A stretch of DNA of 64,000 nucleotides, from assembly GCA_035699085.1 (NCBI GenBank), contig DASSBG010000045.1:124001-188000 (forward strand). Reading direction: 5' to 3'. Below are positions 1 through 6,400 of the stretch, one piece after another. Below the pieces are notes generated by a model. It saw only the letters and a program-made list of their open reading frames with translations, searched no databases and had not been told where the DNA came from. The position numbers were made by a program, and so were the translations under genes. This DNA comes from DASSBG01 sp035699085. GTDB taxonomy: Bacteria > Pseudomonadota > Gammaproteobacteria > Xanthomonadales > Rhodanobacteraceae. Each line of letters starts with the position of its first letter. Within the stretch, counting starts at the first letter, position 1.

Positions 1-42
1 GCAGTGCATCGGTCAGTCCAGCCTCGGAGTAGACTCGTCGCG

Positions 43-603
43 ATGGGGCTCTTGACCTTCAGCATCAACATCACCCTCGACGGTTGCGTCGACCACCGGG
101 AGGGAATCGCCGACGATGAGACCCACGCGTTCTTCACCTGCCTGATGGACCGGTGCGGGGCAATGCTGTGGGGCCGCGTCACCTACGAGATGATGGAGGG
201 CTACTGGCCGGCGGTCGCTCGCGGCTACGAGGAAGCGCCGCCGGCGATGCGCGAGTGGGCGGCCAAGCTGGAAGTCAAGCCGAAGTATGTCGTGTCGTCG
301 ACGCGAGCGGACTTTCCGTGGACCAACAGCCACCACATCGCCGGCGATCTGCGCACGAACGTGCAGCAGCTCAAGGATGCAACCCCTGCCGGCGTACTCC
401 TCGGTAGCGGCAAGCTCGCGACCGAGCTGGACCGGTCGGATCTGATTGACGAGTACGAGTTCCTCGTCCACCCCAGGATCGCCGGTCACGGTCCGACCCT
501 GTATCAGAGCGGGCTGCCCCGTACACGACCGCTCGAACGGGTTTCGGCGACGCCGCTCCGCAACGGCGCCGTCGCCATGCACTACCGGCGCGCGCGTGGC
601 TGA
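43..603 (+). CDS. RibD C-terminal-domain / dihydrofolate-reductase-fold protein
   Basis: A 186-residue protein of the standalone RibD_C (DHFR-like) family, relatives of the NADPH-dependent reductase half of RibD; the substrate of standalone members is generally unknown. Visible family segments are the N-terminal strand TFSINITLDG, the WGRVTYEMM helix start near residue 44, VLLGSGKLATEL near 118 and LIDEYEFLVHPRIAGHG near 135. I start at ATG 43 because the family begins with a short strand; an in-frame GTG at 4 would add 13 unrelated residues, and the window edge hides any ribosome site. The TGA stop lies inside an attC-like box. A second, only distantly similar member is at 7884-8528. The family call is firm, the function open. 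Confidence 0.8.
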   Translation: MGLLTFSINITLDGCVDHREGIADDETHAFFTCLMDRCGAMLWGRVTYEMMEGYWPAVARGYEEAPPAMREWAAKLEVKPKYVVSSTRADFPWTNSHHIAGDLRTNVQQLKDATPAGVLLGSGKLATELDRSDLIDEYEFLVHPRIAGHGPTLYQSGLPRTRPLERVSATPLRNGAVAMHYRRARG

Positions 604-675
604 CAATGGGTTGCAGCGGATGGTCCGCTGCGCGGCCCGCCGCTGAACCCGAGCAACTCAACCCGAGCGTTGGAG
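598..675 (+). other. attC-like recombination site A
   Basis: The left box GGCTGAC (598-604) contains the stop of the preceding gene. A perfect 8-bp inverted repeat GCAGCGGA/TCCGCTGC with a 3-nt loop lies at 613-631. The right end reads AACTCAACCCGAGCGTTGG, close to the classical attC 3' end AACTCAAGCGTTAG, with the last core box GTTGGAG at 669-675. This is the most convincing attC-like site of the window. It is followed 5 nt later by the start codon of the next gene. Confidence 0.6.
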
Positions 676-680
676 CGCGC

Positions 681-998
681 ATGAAGTCATTGGGTCAATT
701 CGGTTCATCAGTCGAGTGTGCGCAGATGCGCCGACTGCTCGCTTCGCGTGGTATTCCAACGTACTGGAATCCGGGTTTCGGTGGTGCGCTGGCGCCGCTG
801 TTCGTATGCATCGACGAGCAGTACGACGACGCCGTGGCGCTCCTTGAGGATCCGCAGCACGTGGTCGCTCATCCTGTAGACGTCGCGGAGTTCCAGCAGG
901 CCGAACGCACGCAGGGGTTTGGTCCCATGCTCATCGGTGGTAGTGCGATGTTGTTGCTGCTCCTGGCGGTCATTGGGGTTCTGCTCGCCATGCATTAG
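681..998 (+). CDS. DUF2007-like small protein with C-terminal membrane segment
   Basis: A 105-residue protein. Residues 1-70 look like the DUF2007 'putative signal transducing protein' fold: an N-terminal strand, a helix ECAQMRRLLASRGIPTYW that matches the recurring 'LLEAEGIPA' segment, and a strand FVCIDEQYDDAVALL. Residues 83-104 form one strongly hydrophobic helix, so the protein probably sits on the membrane with its small domain in the cytoplasm. The start ATG at 681 lies 5 nt after attC-like site A, so it is the first gene of its cassette; its ribosome site would overlap the core box (TGGAGC). No function can be assigned. Family assignment is by eye. Confidence 0.65.
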   Translation: MKSLGQFGSSVECAQMRRLLASRGIPTYWNPGFGGALAPLFVCIDEQYDDAVALLEDPQHVVAHPVDVAEFQQAERTQGFGPMLIGGSAMLLLLLAVIGVLLAMH

Positions 999-1060
999 CA
1001 TGCGTGGTGCGCGGCCTGGCCACGCATTCCCGCGGCGCTGGCATGCAGTAACATGGGGTC

Positions 1061-1498
1061 ATGCGTGCTCCCGCGAGCCGGCGCTTCAATGCAACTGCAG
1101 GGACAACAATTCCTCCAGCGACTGTGTACCTCGCGTTCTCGGTATTGTCTTCGTTTGTTCCGCAACAGGCGGCAACGCGGCCACCAGTGGTCGAGTGCAA
1201 GCTCTCCATGTACCCGGTCGATCCGCATGGCGACGCAGGCAGTGCGGCGATAGTCGCGCCGGGCGAGGTCTCGTCAATCACCGTCGCCACGGATCCTGTT
1301 ACTGGCGTGAAGCTGTGGCACGTAAGCCTCACAGCCAAAGGGGCGGCAAGCAATTTTGCGTACACGCGATCTCACATCGGCGACGAAGTTGCCATCTTCT
1401 GTGGGGATCGAAAAGTTCAACAGGCGACGATCCAGGCGGCAAGCTCCAAGGAGTTCGTAGTGTCGGCCCCCAAAAACTGGTCCGAGCGCGCGCGTTAA
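1061..1498 (+). CDS. Hypothetical protein with SecD-like (SecDGG) segment
   Basis: A 145-residue protein that I cannot name. The N-terminus carries a hydrophobic stretch (VYLAFSVLSSFV, about residues 22-33) that could be a signal or anchor. Residues about 90-142 read like the small periplasmic SecDGG/P1 subdomain of SecD: 'LWHVSLTAKGAASNFAYTR', then 'IGDEVAIFCGDRKVQQATI' and 'SKEFVVSAP', matching the pattern of 'V.FTL..EGA..FA..T....G..LAIVLDG.V.SAP.I'. Standalone proteins with this segment are known as orphans. No attC-like site separates it from the gene at 681-998, so the two may share a cassette. The start is uncertain: ATG 1061 has only a weak upstream GGGG. Confidence 0.55.
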   Translation: MRAPASRRFNATAGTTIPPATVYLAFSVLSSFVPQQAATRPPVVECKLSMYPVDPHGDAGSAAIVAPGEVSSITVATDPVTGVKLWHVSLTAKGAASNFAYTRSHIGDEVAIFCGDRKVQQATIQAASSKEFVVSAPKNWSERAR

Positions 1499-1525
1499 GG
1501 CGTTCGCTCAATCCAAGCGTTTGGC
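1496..1525 (+). other. Degenerate, shortened attC-like site
   Basis: The stop TAA is embedded in GTTAAGGCGTTCGCTCAA, followed by TCCAAGCGTTTGGC, which resembles the CAAGCGTTRGGC end of attC sites. The central hairpin is lacking. It sits exactly between two genes, 17 nt before the next start. This is weak evidence taken alone. Confidence 0.3.
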
Positions 1526-1541
1526 ACCGATCGAAAACGAA

Positions 1542-2069
1542 ATGAAGGTTCACACACAGATAACTGGCAACATGGGCCTCTACTATGCGTGCTACCGCCT
1601 GTCACGCATGGGTTGGAACGTGATGCCGACTGCACGCAACGCCCGCGGAATCGACATCATCGCCTATAACGGAGACGCGACCGACTTCATGGGCGTCCAG
1701 GTCAAGGCGCTGAGCAAGCGCAGCCCCGTACCTCTTGGTGGGAGCCTCGACAAGGTCATGGGCCGTTTCTGGATCATCGTGAACAACCTGCTCAAGGAGC
1801 CCAGGGCATTCATTCTGCGTCCAAACGAAGTCAAGGAGCTGGCTGCTCGTGGGGAGAAGGATGGGCGGGTCTCCTACTGGCTCCAGCCGGTCGCGTACGA
1901 CAAGCCTGAGTTCCGCGAAGCCTGGGGCCGCATCGGTTACGGCGATGCTCGGCCTGATGAGGCGCAGCAGCCGACACCACCGTGTAGCCTGCGGGCCGAG
2001 CTTCCGCGTCAGGCTGCAAATGCGGTTCCTGGTCACGGGGAGCAGGGGCGGAGGCAAACTCGGCGGTGA
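1542..2069 (+). CDS. PD-(D/E)XK nuclease-like protein, common cassette type
   Basis: A 175-residue protein. Residues 1-125 look like a PD-(D/E)XK-fold domain: an N-terminal helix NMGLYYACYRLSRMGW, then RNARGIDIIAY with the first acidic residue, and FMGVQVKALSKR giving the Q-x-K half of the motif. Such endonuclease-like proteins of unknown target occur in integron cassettes and near restriction genes. The stretch after 'FREAWGRIG' (about residue 132 onward) is low in family character, rich in P, Q and R, and may be read-through into former non-coding cassette sequence. I use ATG 1542, since the upstream TTG at 1521 lies in the attC-like box. Nuclease activity is inference. Confidence 0.6.
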   Translation: MKVHTQITGNMGLYYACYRLSRMGWNVMPTARNARGIDIIAYNGDATDFMGVQVKALSKRSPVPLGGSLDKVMGRFWIIVNNLLKEPRAFILRPNEVKELAARGEKDGRVSYWLQPVAYDKPEFREAWGRIGYGDARPDEAQQPTPPCSLRAELPRQAANAVPGHGEQGRRQTRR

Positions 2070-2144
2070 TTTGAACCCCGGCGACCTGCGGCAAAACGAC
2101 TGCAGCGAGGCGATCAAGCCGCGATGCCAAGGTCGGCAGGTGCA

Positions 2145-2210
2145 GCCTGACAACCGATTGCTGCGCACGGTTCGCTGCGCAGTCCGCGGCTGAATTTGGG
2201 CACCAGGCGG
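2145..2210 (+). other. attC-like recombination site B
   Basis: GCCTGAC at 2145-2151 fits the attC left box RYYYAAC with one mismatch. CTGCGCA and TGCGCAG form a perfect 7-bp inverted repeat around a CGGTTCGC loop. The left half matches sites A and F closely (TGACAnCCGATTGC). The right end TGGGCACCAGGCGG pairs with the left box through GCCTG/CAGGC, but the consensus GTTRRRY is not kept. The next gene starts 10 nt later. Confidence 0.5.
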
Positions 2211-2219
2211 AGTAAAGCC

Positions 2220-3398
2220 ATGCGCATCGTCATCAACGGCATCGGCGTCGCGGGGCCGGCGCTCGCGTACTGGTTGAAGCGGTCGGGCCACGAGGTCCTG
2301 CTCGTCGAGGAGGCGCCGCGGCTCCGCACGGACGGCTACATCATCGACTTCTGGGGCCTCGGCTACGACATTGCAGAGCGCATGGGCCTCATCGACGAGA
2401 TCCGTGCGCTTGGCTACGAGGTGCGCGAGGTCCGTTTCGTCGACCGTGCGGGGCGCAAGCGCGGCGGCTTCGACGTCGACGTCTTCAGCCGGGTGACGGA
2501 CGACCGCTTCACCAGTGTAAGGCGCTCCGACATATCGGCAACGATGTACCGCGCGATCGAGGGCAAGGTCGAGGTGATCTTCGGCGACTCCATCGCCAGC
2601 ATCGACGATACCGGCGACCGCGTGCGTGTCGGCTTCGACCACGCGCCGGAGCGGGATGTTGATCTCGTGGTTGGTGCGGACGGCCTGCATTCGCGCATCC
2701 GCCGCCTCGCGTTCGGGCCGGAGTCGGATTACGCGGCCTCCCTCGGTTATCACGTCGCCGCGTTCGAGGTGGACGGCTATCGGCCGCGCGACGAGTTGGT
2801 TTACATCAGTCATGGCCTGCCGGGCAGGCAGATCTCGCGCTTTTCGATGCGCGACGACAGGACGCTGTTCCTCTTCGTCTTCCGCGACACGTTCGTCAAC
2901 GGGCAGGAGGAACCGAAGGCGGTCCTGAGCCGCGTCTTTGCCGGTGCGGGTTGGGAATGGCCGCAGATCGAGGCGGAGATGGCGCGGACCACCGAGATCT
3001 ACTACGACACGGTGAGCCAGATCCGGATGGATCGCTGGACGAAAGGGCGGGTTGCGCTGACAGGTGACGCCGCGGCCTGCATTTCGCTCATGGGCGGCGA
3101 GGGCACCGGGCTGGCAATCGCCGAAGCCTACGTACTTGCGGGCGAGCTGCACGCCTGCCGCGGCGACCATGCGACCGCATTCGCGCGTTACGAGCAGCGA
3201 CTCATGCCATTTCTGGCGAAGAAGCAGCACGCGGCGTCGCGGTTCACGTCCTCGTTCGCGCCGAAGACTGCGGCGGGGATCGTGTTTCGCAACCAGATCA
3301 TGCGCCTGATGCGGGTACCCTTCGTTGCCAACCTGGCAGTCGGCCGCGCATTCCGGGACGACATCGTGCTCCCGAGCTACGGCCTGCAGTCACCATGA
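2220..3398 (+). CDS. FAD-dependent monooxygenase (PHBH fold)
   Basis: A 392-residue flavoprotein of the p-hydroxybenzoate-hydroxylase class, which uses NAD(P)H and oxygen to hydroxylate aromatic or polyketide-like substrates. The Rossmann motif GIGVAGPALAYWLKRSGH opens the protein (residues 7-24), VVGADGLHSRIRR is near residue 147, and the second FAD motif LTGDAAACISLMGGEGTGLA is near residue 280. Length is normal for the family. ATG 2220 is chosen because the FAD motif follows directly; it starts 10 nt after attC-like site B. It is the longest cassette gene here. The substrate cannot be read from the sequence; relatives are often annotated as tetracycline-inactivating-like or TetX-like oxygenases, but I do not claim that. 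Confidence 0.85.
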   Translation: MRIVINGIGVAGPALAYWLKRSGHEVLLVEEAPRLRTDGYIIDFWGLGYDIAERMGLIDEIRALGYEVREVRFVDRAGRKRGGFDVDVFSRVTDDRFTSVRRSDISATMYRAIEGKVEVIFGDSIASIDDTGDRVRVGFDHAPERDVDLVVGADGLHSRIRRLAFGPESDYAASLGYHVAAFEVDGYRPRDELVYISHGLPGRQISRFSMRDDRTLFLFVFRDTFVNGQEEPKAVLSRVFAGAGWEWPQIEAEMARTTEIYYDTVSQIRMDRWTKGRVALTGDAAACISLMGGEGTGLAIAEAYVLAGELHACRGDHATAFARYEQRLMPFLAKKQHAASRFTSSFAPKTAAGIVFRNQIMRLMRVPFVANLAVGRAFRDDIVLPSYGLQSP

Positions 3399-3423
3399 TC
3401 AGGACTGCGGCTCGGCGTTGGGC
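3372..3423 (+). other. Possible attC-like site overlapping a gene end
   Basis: Nested inverted repeats CCGAGC/GCTCGG (3372-3377 with 3410-3415) and GCAGTC/GACTGC (3386-3391 with 3403-3408) enclose the stop codon of the monooxygenase. They end at CGTTGGGC, where GTTGGGC (3417-3423) is a perfect GTTRRRY core box. The geometry is attC-like but the left box is not recognisable. Confidence 0.4.
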
Positions 3424-3513
3424 GCAGGAGGTGAGGGTGTCACGCATTGTGTTCCGTGACACGGCTACCGCTCTTACCATGAGTGGGCCGCCAGTGGCGG
3501 CTCCCCAGTGCCC

Positions 3514-3552
3514 TTGACATGCCTTATTTGTACTAGTCACAATATGGCATGT
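3514..3552 (+). promoter_or_regulatory. Promoter and operator of the HigBA-type pair
   Basis: TTGACA at 3514-3519 is a consensus -35 box. Two nested palindromes share one centre near 3535: ACATGCC (3517-3523) with GGCATGT (3546-3552), and TTGT (3528-3531) with ACAA (3539-3542) around ACTAGT. The outer arm overlaps both the -35 box and the toxin start codon. This is the layout expected for autoregulation by a toxin-antitoxin complex. The -10 box is not clear. Confidence 0.6.
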
Positions 3553-3836
3553 GGAAGATCCTGGAGCACCGACAGGCGGACAAGGAGCTTTCTTCGGGGC
3601 GCGTTCCGGTCGAAATTTTGAAGCGCTACGAGAAATGGAAAGACATCGCCATGCTCTCCGGTCCACAAGGGCTCCGTGCCATCAAGGGCTTCAGGGACGA
3701 GGCACTCTCTGGCGACTGGAAGGGCTTCAGATCATCCCGGCTGAACGAGCAGTGGCGAGTTATCTACTTCGTGGAGGCGGACGTCATGGTCGTCCAGGTC
3801 GTACGTGTTACCCCTCATGACTATCGGAAACGTTGA
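3549..3836 (+). CDS. higB: RelE/HigB-family toxin (mRNA interferase)
   Basis: A 95-residue RelE-superfamily toxin. Family signs are the N-terminal strand WKILEH, a charged helix pair with EILKRYEKWKDI, the segment IKGFRDEAL-GDWKGFRSSRLNEQWRVIYFV with the basic residues that usually cleave ribosome-bound mRNA, and the C-terminal strand VVRVTPHDYRKR. It precedes its antitoxin, the gene order typical of HigBA, and is separated from it by 1 nt. The start ATG lies in the right arm of the operator palindrome. It probably forms its own cassette; toxin-antitoxin cassettes are common in integrons, where they stabilise arrays. HigB-like versus other RelE subfamilies cannot be settled by eye. Confidence 0.85.
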   Translation: MWKILEHRQADKELSSGRVPVEILKRYEKWKDIAMLSGPQGLRAIKGFRDEALSGDWKGFRSSRLNEQWRVIYFVEADVMVVQVVRVTPHDYRKR

Positions 3837-3837
3837 T

Positions 3838-4092
3838 ATGCGCAAGCCCATTCCCGCCAAAAAGCGCATCGATGTCACTCCTGGCGAGTCGGTGCGGATC
3901 ATCCGTGAGTTGCAGGGCCTTAGTCAGACCCAACTGTCTGCCCTGTGCGGCATTCCACAGACCACCATCTCGAGCATCGAGAATAGCCGCGTCAATTTGG
4001 GCGTCGAGCGTGCAAAGGTATTGGGCAATGCTCTCCGCTGCCATCCGGCCGTACTGGTATTCCCGGGCTGGCAGCTCGAGTCTGCCGCCTGA
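3838..4092 (+). CDS. higA: XRE-family antitoxin (HigA-like)
   Basis: An 84-residue helix-turn-helix protein of the XRE/HigA type. The HTH spans about residues 20-70: IIRELQGLSQTQLSALCGIPQTTISSIENSR is the Cro/CI-type helix-turn-helix with the typical Q-x-x-L-x-x-x-x-G-I-x-x-x-x-I-S-x-x-E spacing (spread over that stretch). It should bind the toxin and repress the promoter palindrome at 3514-3552. ATG 3838 follows the toxin stop by 1 nt, so the two are translationally coupled. An in-frame start at 3805 would overlap the toxin by 32 nt and adds no family sequence. The TGA stop is part of the next attC-like left box. Confidence 0.85.
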   Translation: MRKPIPAKKRIDVTPGESVRIIRELQGLSQTQLSALCGIPQTTISSIENSRVNLGVERAKVLGNALRCHPAVLVFPGWQLESAA

Positions 4093-4149
4093 CAGTTGTT
4101 GCTGCGGACGGGCGAGAAGCCTGCGCGTCGGTTGACTCAAGCTCCGAAG
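4087..4149 (+). other. attC-like recombination site C
   Basis: GCCTGAC (4087-4093) includes the antitoxin stop. It is followed by AGTTGTTGCTGCGGACGG and, at the right end, GGTTGACTCAAGCTCCGAAG, where TTGACTCAAGC mirrors the classical TTAACTCAAGC of attC. The final core box is degenerate. Confidence 0.45.
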
Positions 4150-4157
4150 AAGTTACC

Positions 4158-4208
4158 GTCTGACACCAGCGGCGGCCGTTTCGGCGCCGCTTGACTGAGG
4201 GGCGGAAG
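4158..4208 (+). other. attC-like recombination site D, tandem with C
   Basis: GTCTGAC (4158-4164) is followed by a perfect 7-bp inverted repeat AGCGGCG/CGCCGCT (4168-4174 with 4185-4191), then TTGACTGAGGGGCGGAAG, which parallels the right end of site C. Only 8 nt separate sites C and D and no reading frame lies between them. The last bases (GGAAGGG) also serve as ribosome site for the next gene. Confidence 0.45.
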
Positions 4209-4216
4209 GGTGAATC

Positions 4217-4889
4217 ATGCGCAGTGCAATGGACCAGGGGGTGTTACGGACGGTCTATGATCGCGTCGCCAGCCGATACGACTTTCAGCACGCTTTCGTC
4301 ACGGCGGGCTCCGACCAGCGCGGTCGGCGAATACTGGTGGAGCAAGCGGTCGGCCTTGGCGACACCATCCTTGACTGCGGGTCGGGCACCGGTTCGACGG
4401 CGCTGCTCGCCTTGGAAAAGGCTGGACCGTCGGGCAAGGCCGTACTCTTCGACATGAGCGACGGAATGTTGGGCGTTGCTCGGAAGCGGGTCGACGAAGC
4501 GGGCGTCGGCGACCGGGTCGAGTTCAAGACGGGTGACATGCTCTCGCTGCCGTTCAACGACAACCGCTTCGATGTCGTGCTGTCCACGTACAGCATGTGT
4601 CCACTGTATGACCCTGTCGAGGGCGCGCGAGAACTGCTCCGCGTGACCAGGCCCCGCGGTTCTCGTCGGCGTCGCGCATTCAACCGATCCGGCGAGTCCG
4701 GTCGTGAAGTGACTGGCTGACCGGGTCGAGGGCGTGGTGTGGCATATCCCGTCGATCTCCCTCGGGTGTCGCTCGGTGTCGGTCCTGCCAGCGCTCGAAC
4801 AGCTCGGTTGCAAGACGGTGTTCAAACAGCATCTCGGCGTGCCGTTGTGGCCTTTTGTCGTTTTTGTGTCGAAAAAGCCGGCAAGCTGA
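4217..4889 (+). pseudogene. Class I SAM-dependent methyltransferase, broken by frameshift and stop
   Basis: The intact part (4217-4650) encodes a normal methyltransferase N-terminus: SRYDFQHAFVT, motif I ILDCGSGTGSTALLALEKAG near residue 50, LFDMSDGMLGVARKRV, and motif IV/V 'FDVVLSTYSMCPLYDPVEGARELLRVTRP'. At a CCCC run (4652-4655) the frame shifts. The alternative frame continues as family-like sequence (VLVGVAHSTDPASPVVK), then has an in-frame TGA at 4710-4712 where a Trp codon would fit, and continues LADRVEGVVWHIPSISLG to FVVFVSKKPAS with a TGA at 4887. Two independent lesions argue for real decay rather than a single sequencing error. The natural stop again lies in an attC-like box. Confidence 0.75.
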
Positions 4890-4957
4890 CAGGTCGCGCC
4901 GCAGCCGAAGGGCCGCTTACTGCGCTCGCGCCGGGCGGCTGAGCTGGGTGCCAGCCC
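4884..4957 (+). other. attC-like recombination site E
   Basis: AGCTGAC (4884-4890) holds the natural stop of the broken methyltransferase. The right end GGCTGAGCTGGGTGCCAGCC resembles site B (GGCTGAATTTGGGCACCAGG) and pairs with the left box through GCTG/CAGC. The central part is GC-rich and poorly structured. Confidence 0.4.
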
Positions 4958-5039
4958 GCTTCCCCGGCGGACATGGGCGCCGACGCGGAAGAGGCATACA
5001 CTCCGAGATCAGTCGCTGGTGTCATGAGGAGGCTTGAGG

Positions 5040-5687
5040 ATGACAATCAAGATCTATGGCCACCCCTTTGCCTCCTATGCCTGGAAAGCGCTCATCGCAG
5101 CCTACGAGCGGAATGTACCGTTTGAGTTCTGCATGGTTGACCCCGAGCACCCCGACCATTCGGCTCGCATGGCTGAGCTGTCGCCGACCGGCCAGTTTCC
5201 CGCGCTGGTTGATGGCGACCGCCACGTCACGCAGTCCAACTCGGTGATCGAGTATCTCGACCGATTCGGCGACGCCGCGCCCATGATTCCCGCTGACCTC
5301 GATGCCGCGCTGGACGCGCGCATGCTGGCGTACATCTTCGACTCGTATGTGTCGGGCCCGGTGCAACAGATCGTCGGCGAGGCGCTGCGTCCGACGGACC
5401 AGCAGGACCAGCGTCGCGTAACGGAAGCAAAGGGAACGCTGGACAAATCGTATGCCTGGCTGGCCAGCCGCATTGGCGCTGGCTGGGCAACGGGCCGCGG
5501 TTTCAGCATCGCGGATTGTGCAGCGGCGCCCGCGCTGTTCTACGCCGATTGGGTGCATCGCATTCCCTCCGGCGCGCTGGAAGCCTATCGGGCTCGCTTG
5601 CTCAAGCATCCGTCAGTGGCCCGTGTCGTCGACGAGGCGCGCCCTTATCGTGATTTCTTCCCGCTCGGCGCACCGGATCGTGATTGA
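5040..5687 (+). CDS. Glutathione S-transferase family protein
   Basis: A 215-residue cytosolic GST. The thioredoxin-like N-terminal domain shows IYGHPFASYAWKALIAAYE (residues 4-22), the cis-Pro segment TGQFPALVDGDRHVTQSNSVIEYLDR with Q-S-N-S for glutathione binding near residue 62, and an all-helical C-terminal domain from residue 90 containing FSIADCAAAPALFYADW, the GST C-domain N-capping motif. These enzymes conjugate glutathione to electrophiles or act as isomerases; the substrate is unknown. AGGAGG lies 10 nt upstream of ATG 5040, which I prefer to the TTG 6 nt earlier. The next gene follows after 21 nt without an attC-like site, suggesting a two-gene cassette. Confidence 0.85.
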   Translation: MTIKIYGHPFASYAWKALIAAYERNVPFEFCMVDPEHPDHSARMAELSPTGQFPALVDGDRHVTQSNSVIEYLDRFGDAAPMIPADLDAALDARMLAYIFDSYVSGPVQQIVGEALRPTDQQDQRRVTEAKGTLDKSYAWLASRIGAGWATGRGFSIADCAAAPALFYADWVHRIPSGALEAYRARLLKHPSVARVVDEARPYRDFFPLGAPDRD

Positions 5688-5708
5688 CCGCTTGCGGGGC
5701 ATGGAACC

Positions 5709-6311
5709 GTGACGCAGCGACCGGGCCAGTCCTCAGAGCCCGACCGGTCCAACGGATGGGAGGGGGTCGCGCGGTGGTTCATCAGCCGCAGTCACTTGTC
5801 GACCGTGGGCGTGGCGGCTCTCGAGGCTTGGGCCGACACGCTTCCGCCGCGCGCCCGGGTGCTTGACGTAGCGTGCGGTCCCGGGACACCTCGCGCGAAC
5901 GTGCTTGCCAACAGGGACTTCGCGCTGCATGCGATCGATGCCGCGCCGAGTCTGGCGGACGCCTATCGACGCCGATTCCCGAGCGCGCGCGTTGCGTGCG
6001 AGCCGGTCGAGGAGTCGTCGTTCTTCGGCGAGACGTTTGACGGCATCCTGGCTTGGGGCCTGAGGTTCCTTCTGGACGATACGCAACGTGCGGTCATTCC
6101 CCGCCTGGCGCAGGTCCTGCGGCCTGGCGGGTGCCTCTTGTACACCGCGCCGTGGCAAGTGGGCACGTGGGACGATGCCTCCACCAAGCTCCCGTCAGTG
6201 TCGCTCGGCGCCGACGCATACAAGACGCTACTCGCCGACGCTGGCCTCAGCGTGCGTGCCGAATTCGACGACGAAGGCGGAAACCATTACTACGAGGCAA
6301 TCAAGCCATGA
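5709..6311 (+). CDS. Class I SAM-dependent methyltransferase
   Basis: A 200-residue methyltransferase. Motif I is RVLDVACGPGTPRANVL near residue 49, followed by the acidic ribose-binding segment FALHAIDAAPSLADAYRRRFP, motif IV FDGILAWGLRFLLDD and motif VI VLRPGGCLLYTAPW. The motif-I glycines are partly replaced (ACGPGTPR instead of GCGTG), which is tolerated in the family. The start is GTG 5709, 21 nt after the GST gene; the pair probably shares a cassette and transcript. The substrate is unknown. The stop (TGA 6309-6311) is followed 21 nt later by attC-like site F. Confidence 0.8.
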   Translation: MTQRPGQSSEPDRSNGWEGVARWFISRSHLSTVGVAALEAWADTLPPRARVLDVACGPGTPRANVLANRDFALHAIDAAPSLADAYRRRFPSARVACEPVEESSFFGETFDGILAWGLRFLLDDTQRAVIPRLAQVLRPGGCLLYTAPWQVGTWDDASTKLPSVSLGADAYKTLLADAGLSVRAEFDDEGGNHYYEAIKP

Positions 6312-6332
6312 GCCCAAAGTTGACAGCCCGTG

Positions 6333-6394
6333 GCCTGACATCCGATTGCAGCGGACAAGCCGCTGCGCAGCCCGCCGCCGCACCGGGTGCTGGC
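6333..6394 (+). other. attC-like recombination site F
   Basis: GCCTGAC (6333-6339) starts a stretch almost identical in its left two thirds to sites A and B: TGACATCCGATTGCAGCGGA, a hairpin GCAGCGG with CCGCTGC, then GCAGCCCGCCGC. The right end CGGGTGCTGGCC pairs with the left box through GGCC. The next gene starts 7 nt later. Confidence 0.5.
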
Positions 6395-6400
6395 CGCCAA

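Noticed and set aside
1602..3230. A 542-codon minus-strand open frame across two cassettes
   Set aside because: It spans an attC-like site and is antisense to an FAD monooxygenase with intact motifs.
6308..6400. ATG 6308 as start of the HAD phosphatase
   Set aside because: It would translate the whole attC-like site F into a low-complexity leader; GTG 6401 starts right before the catalytic DFDGT motif.
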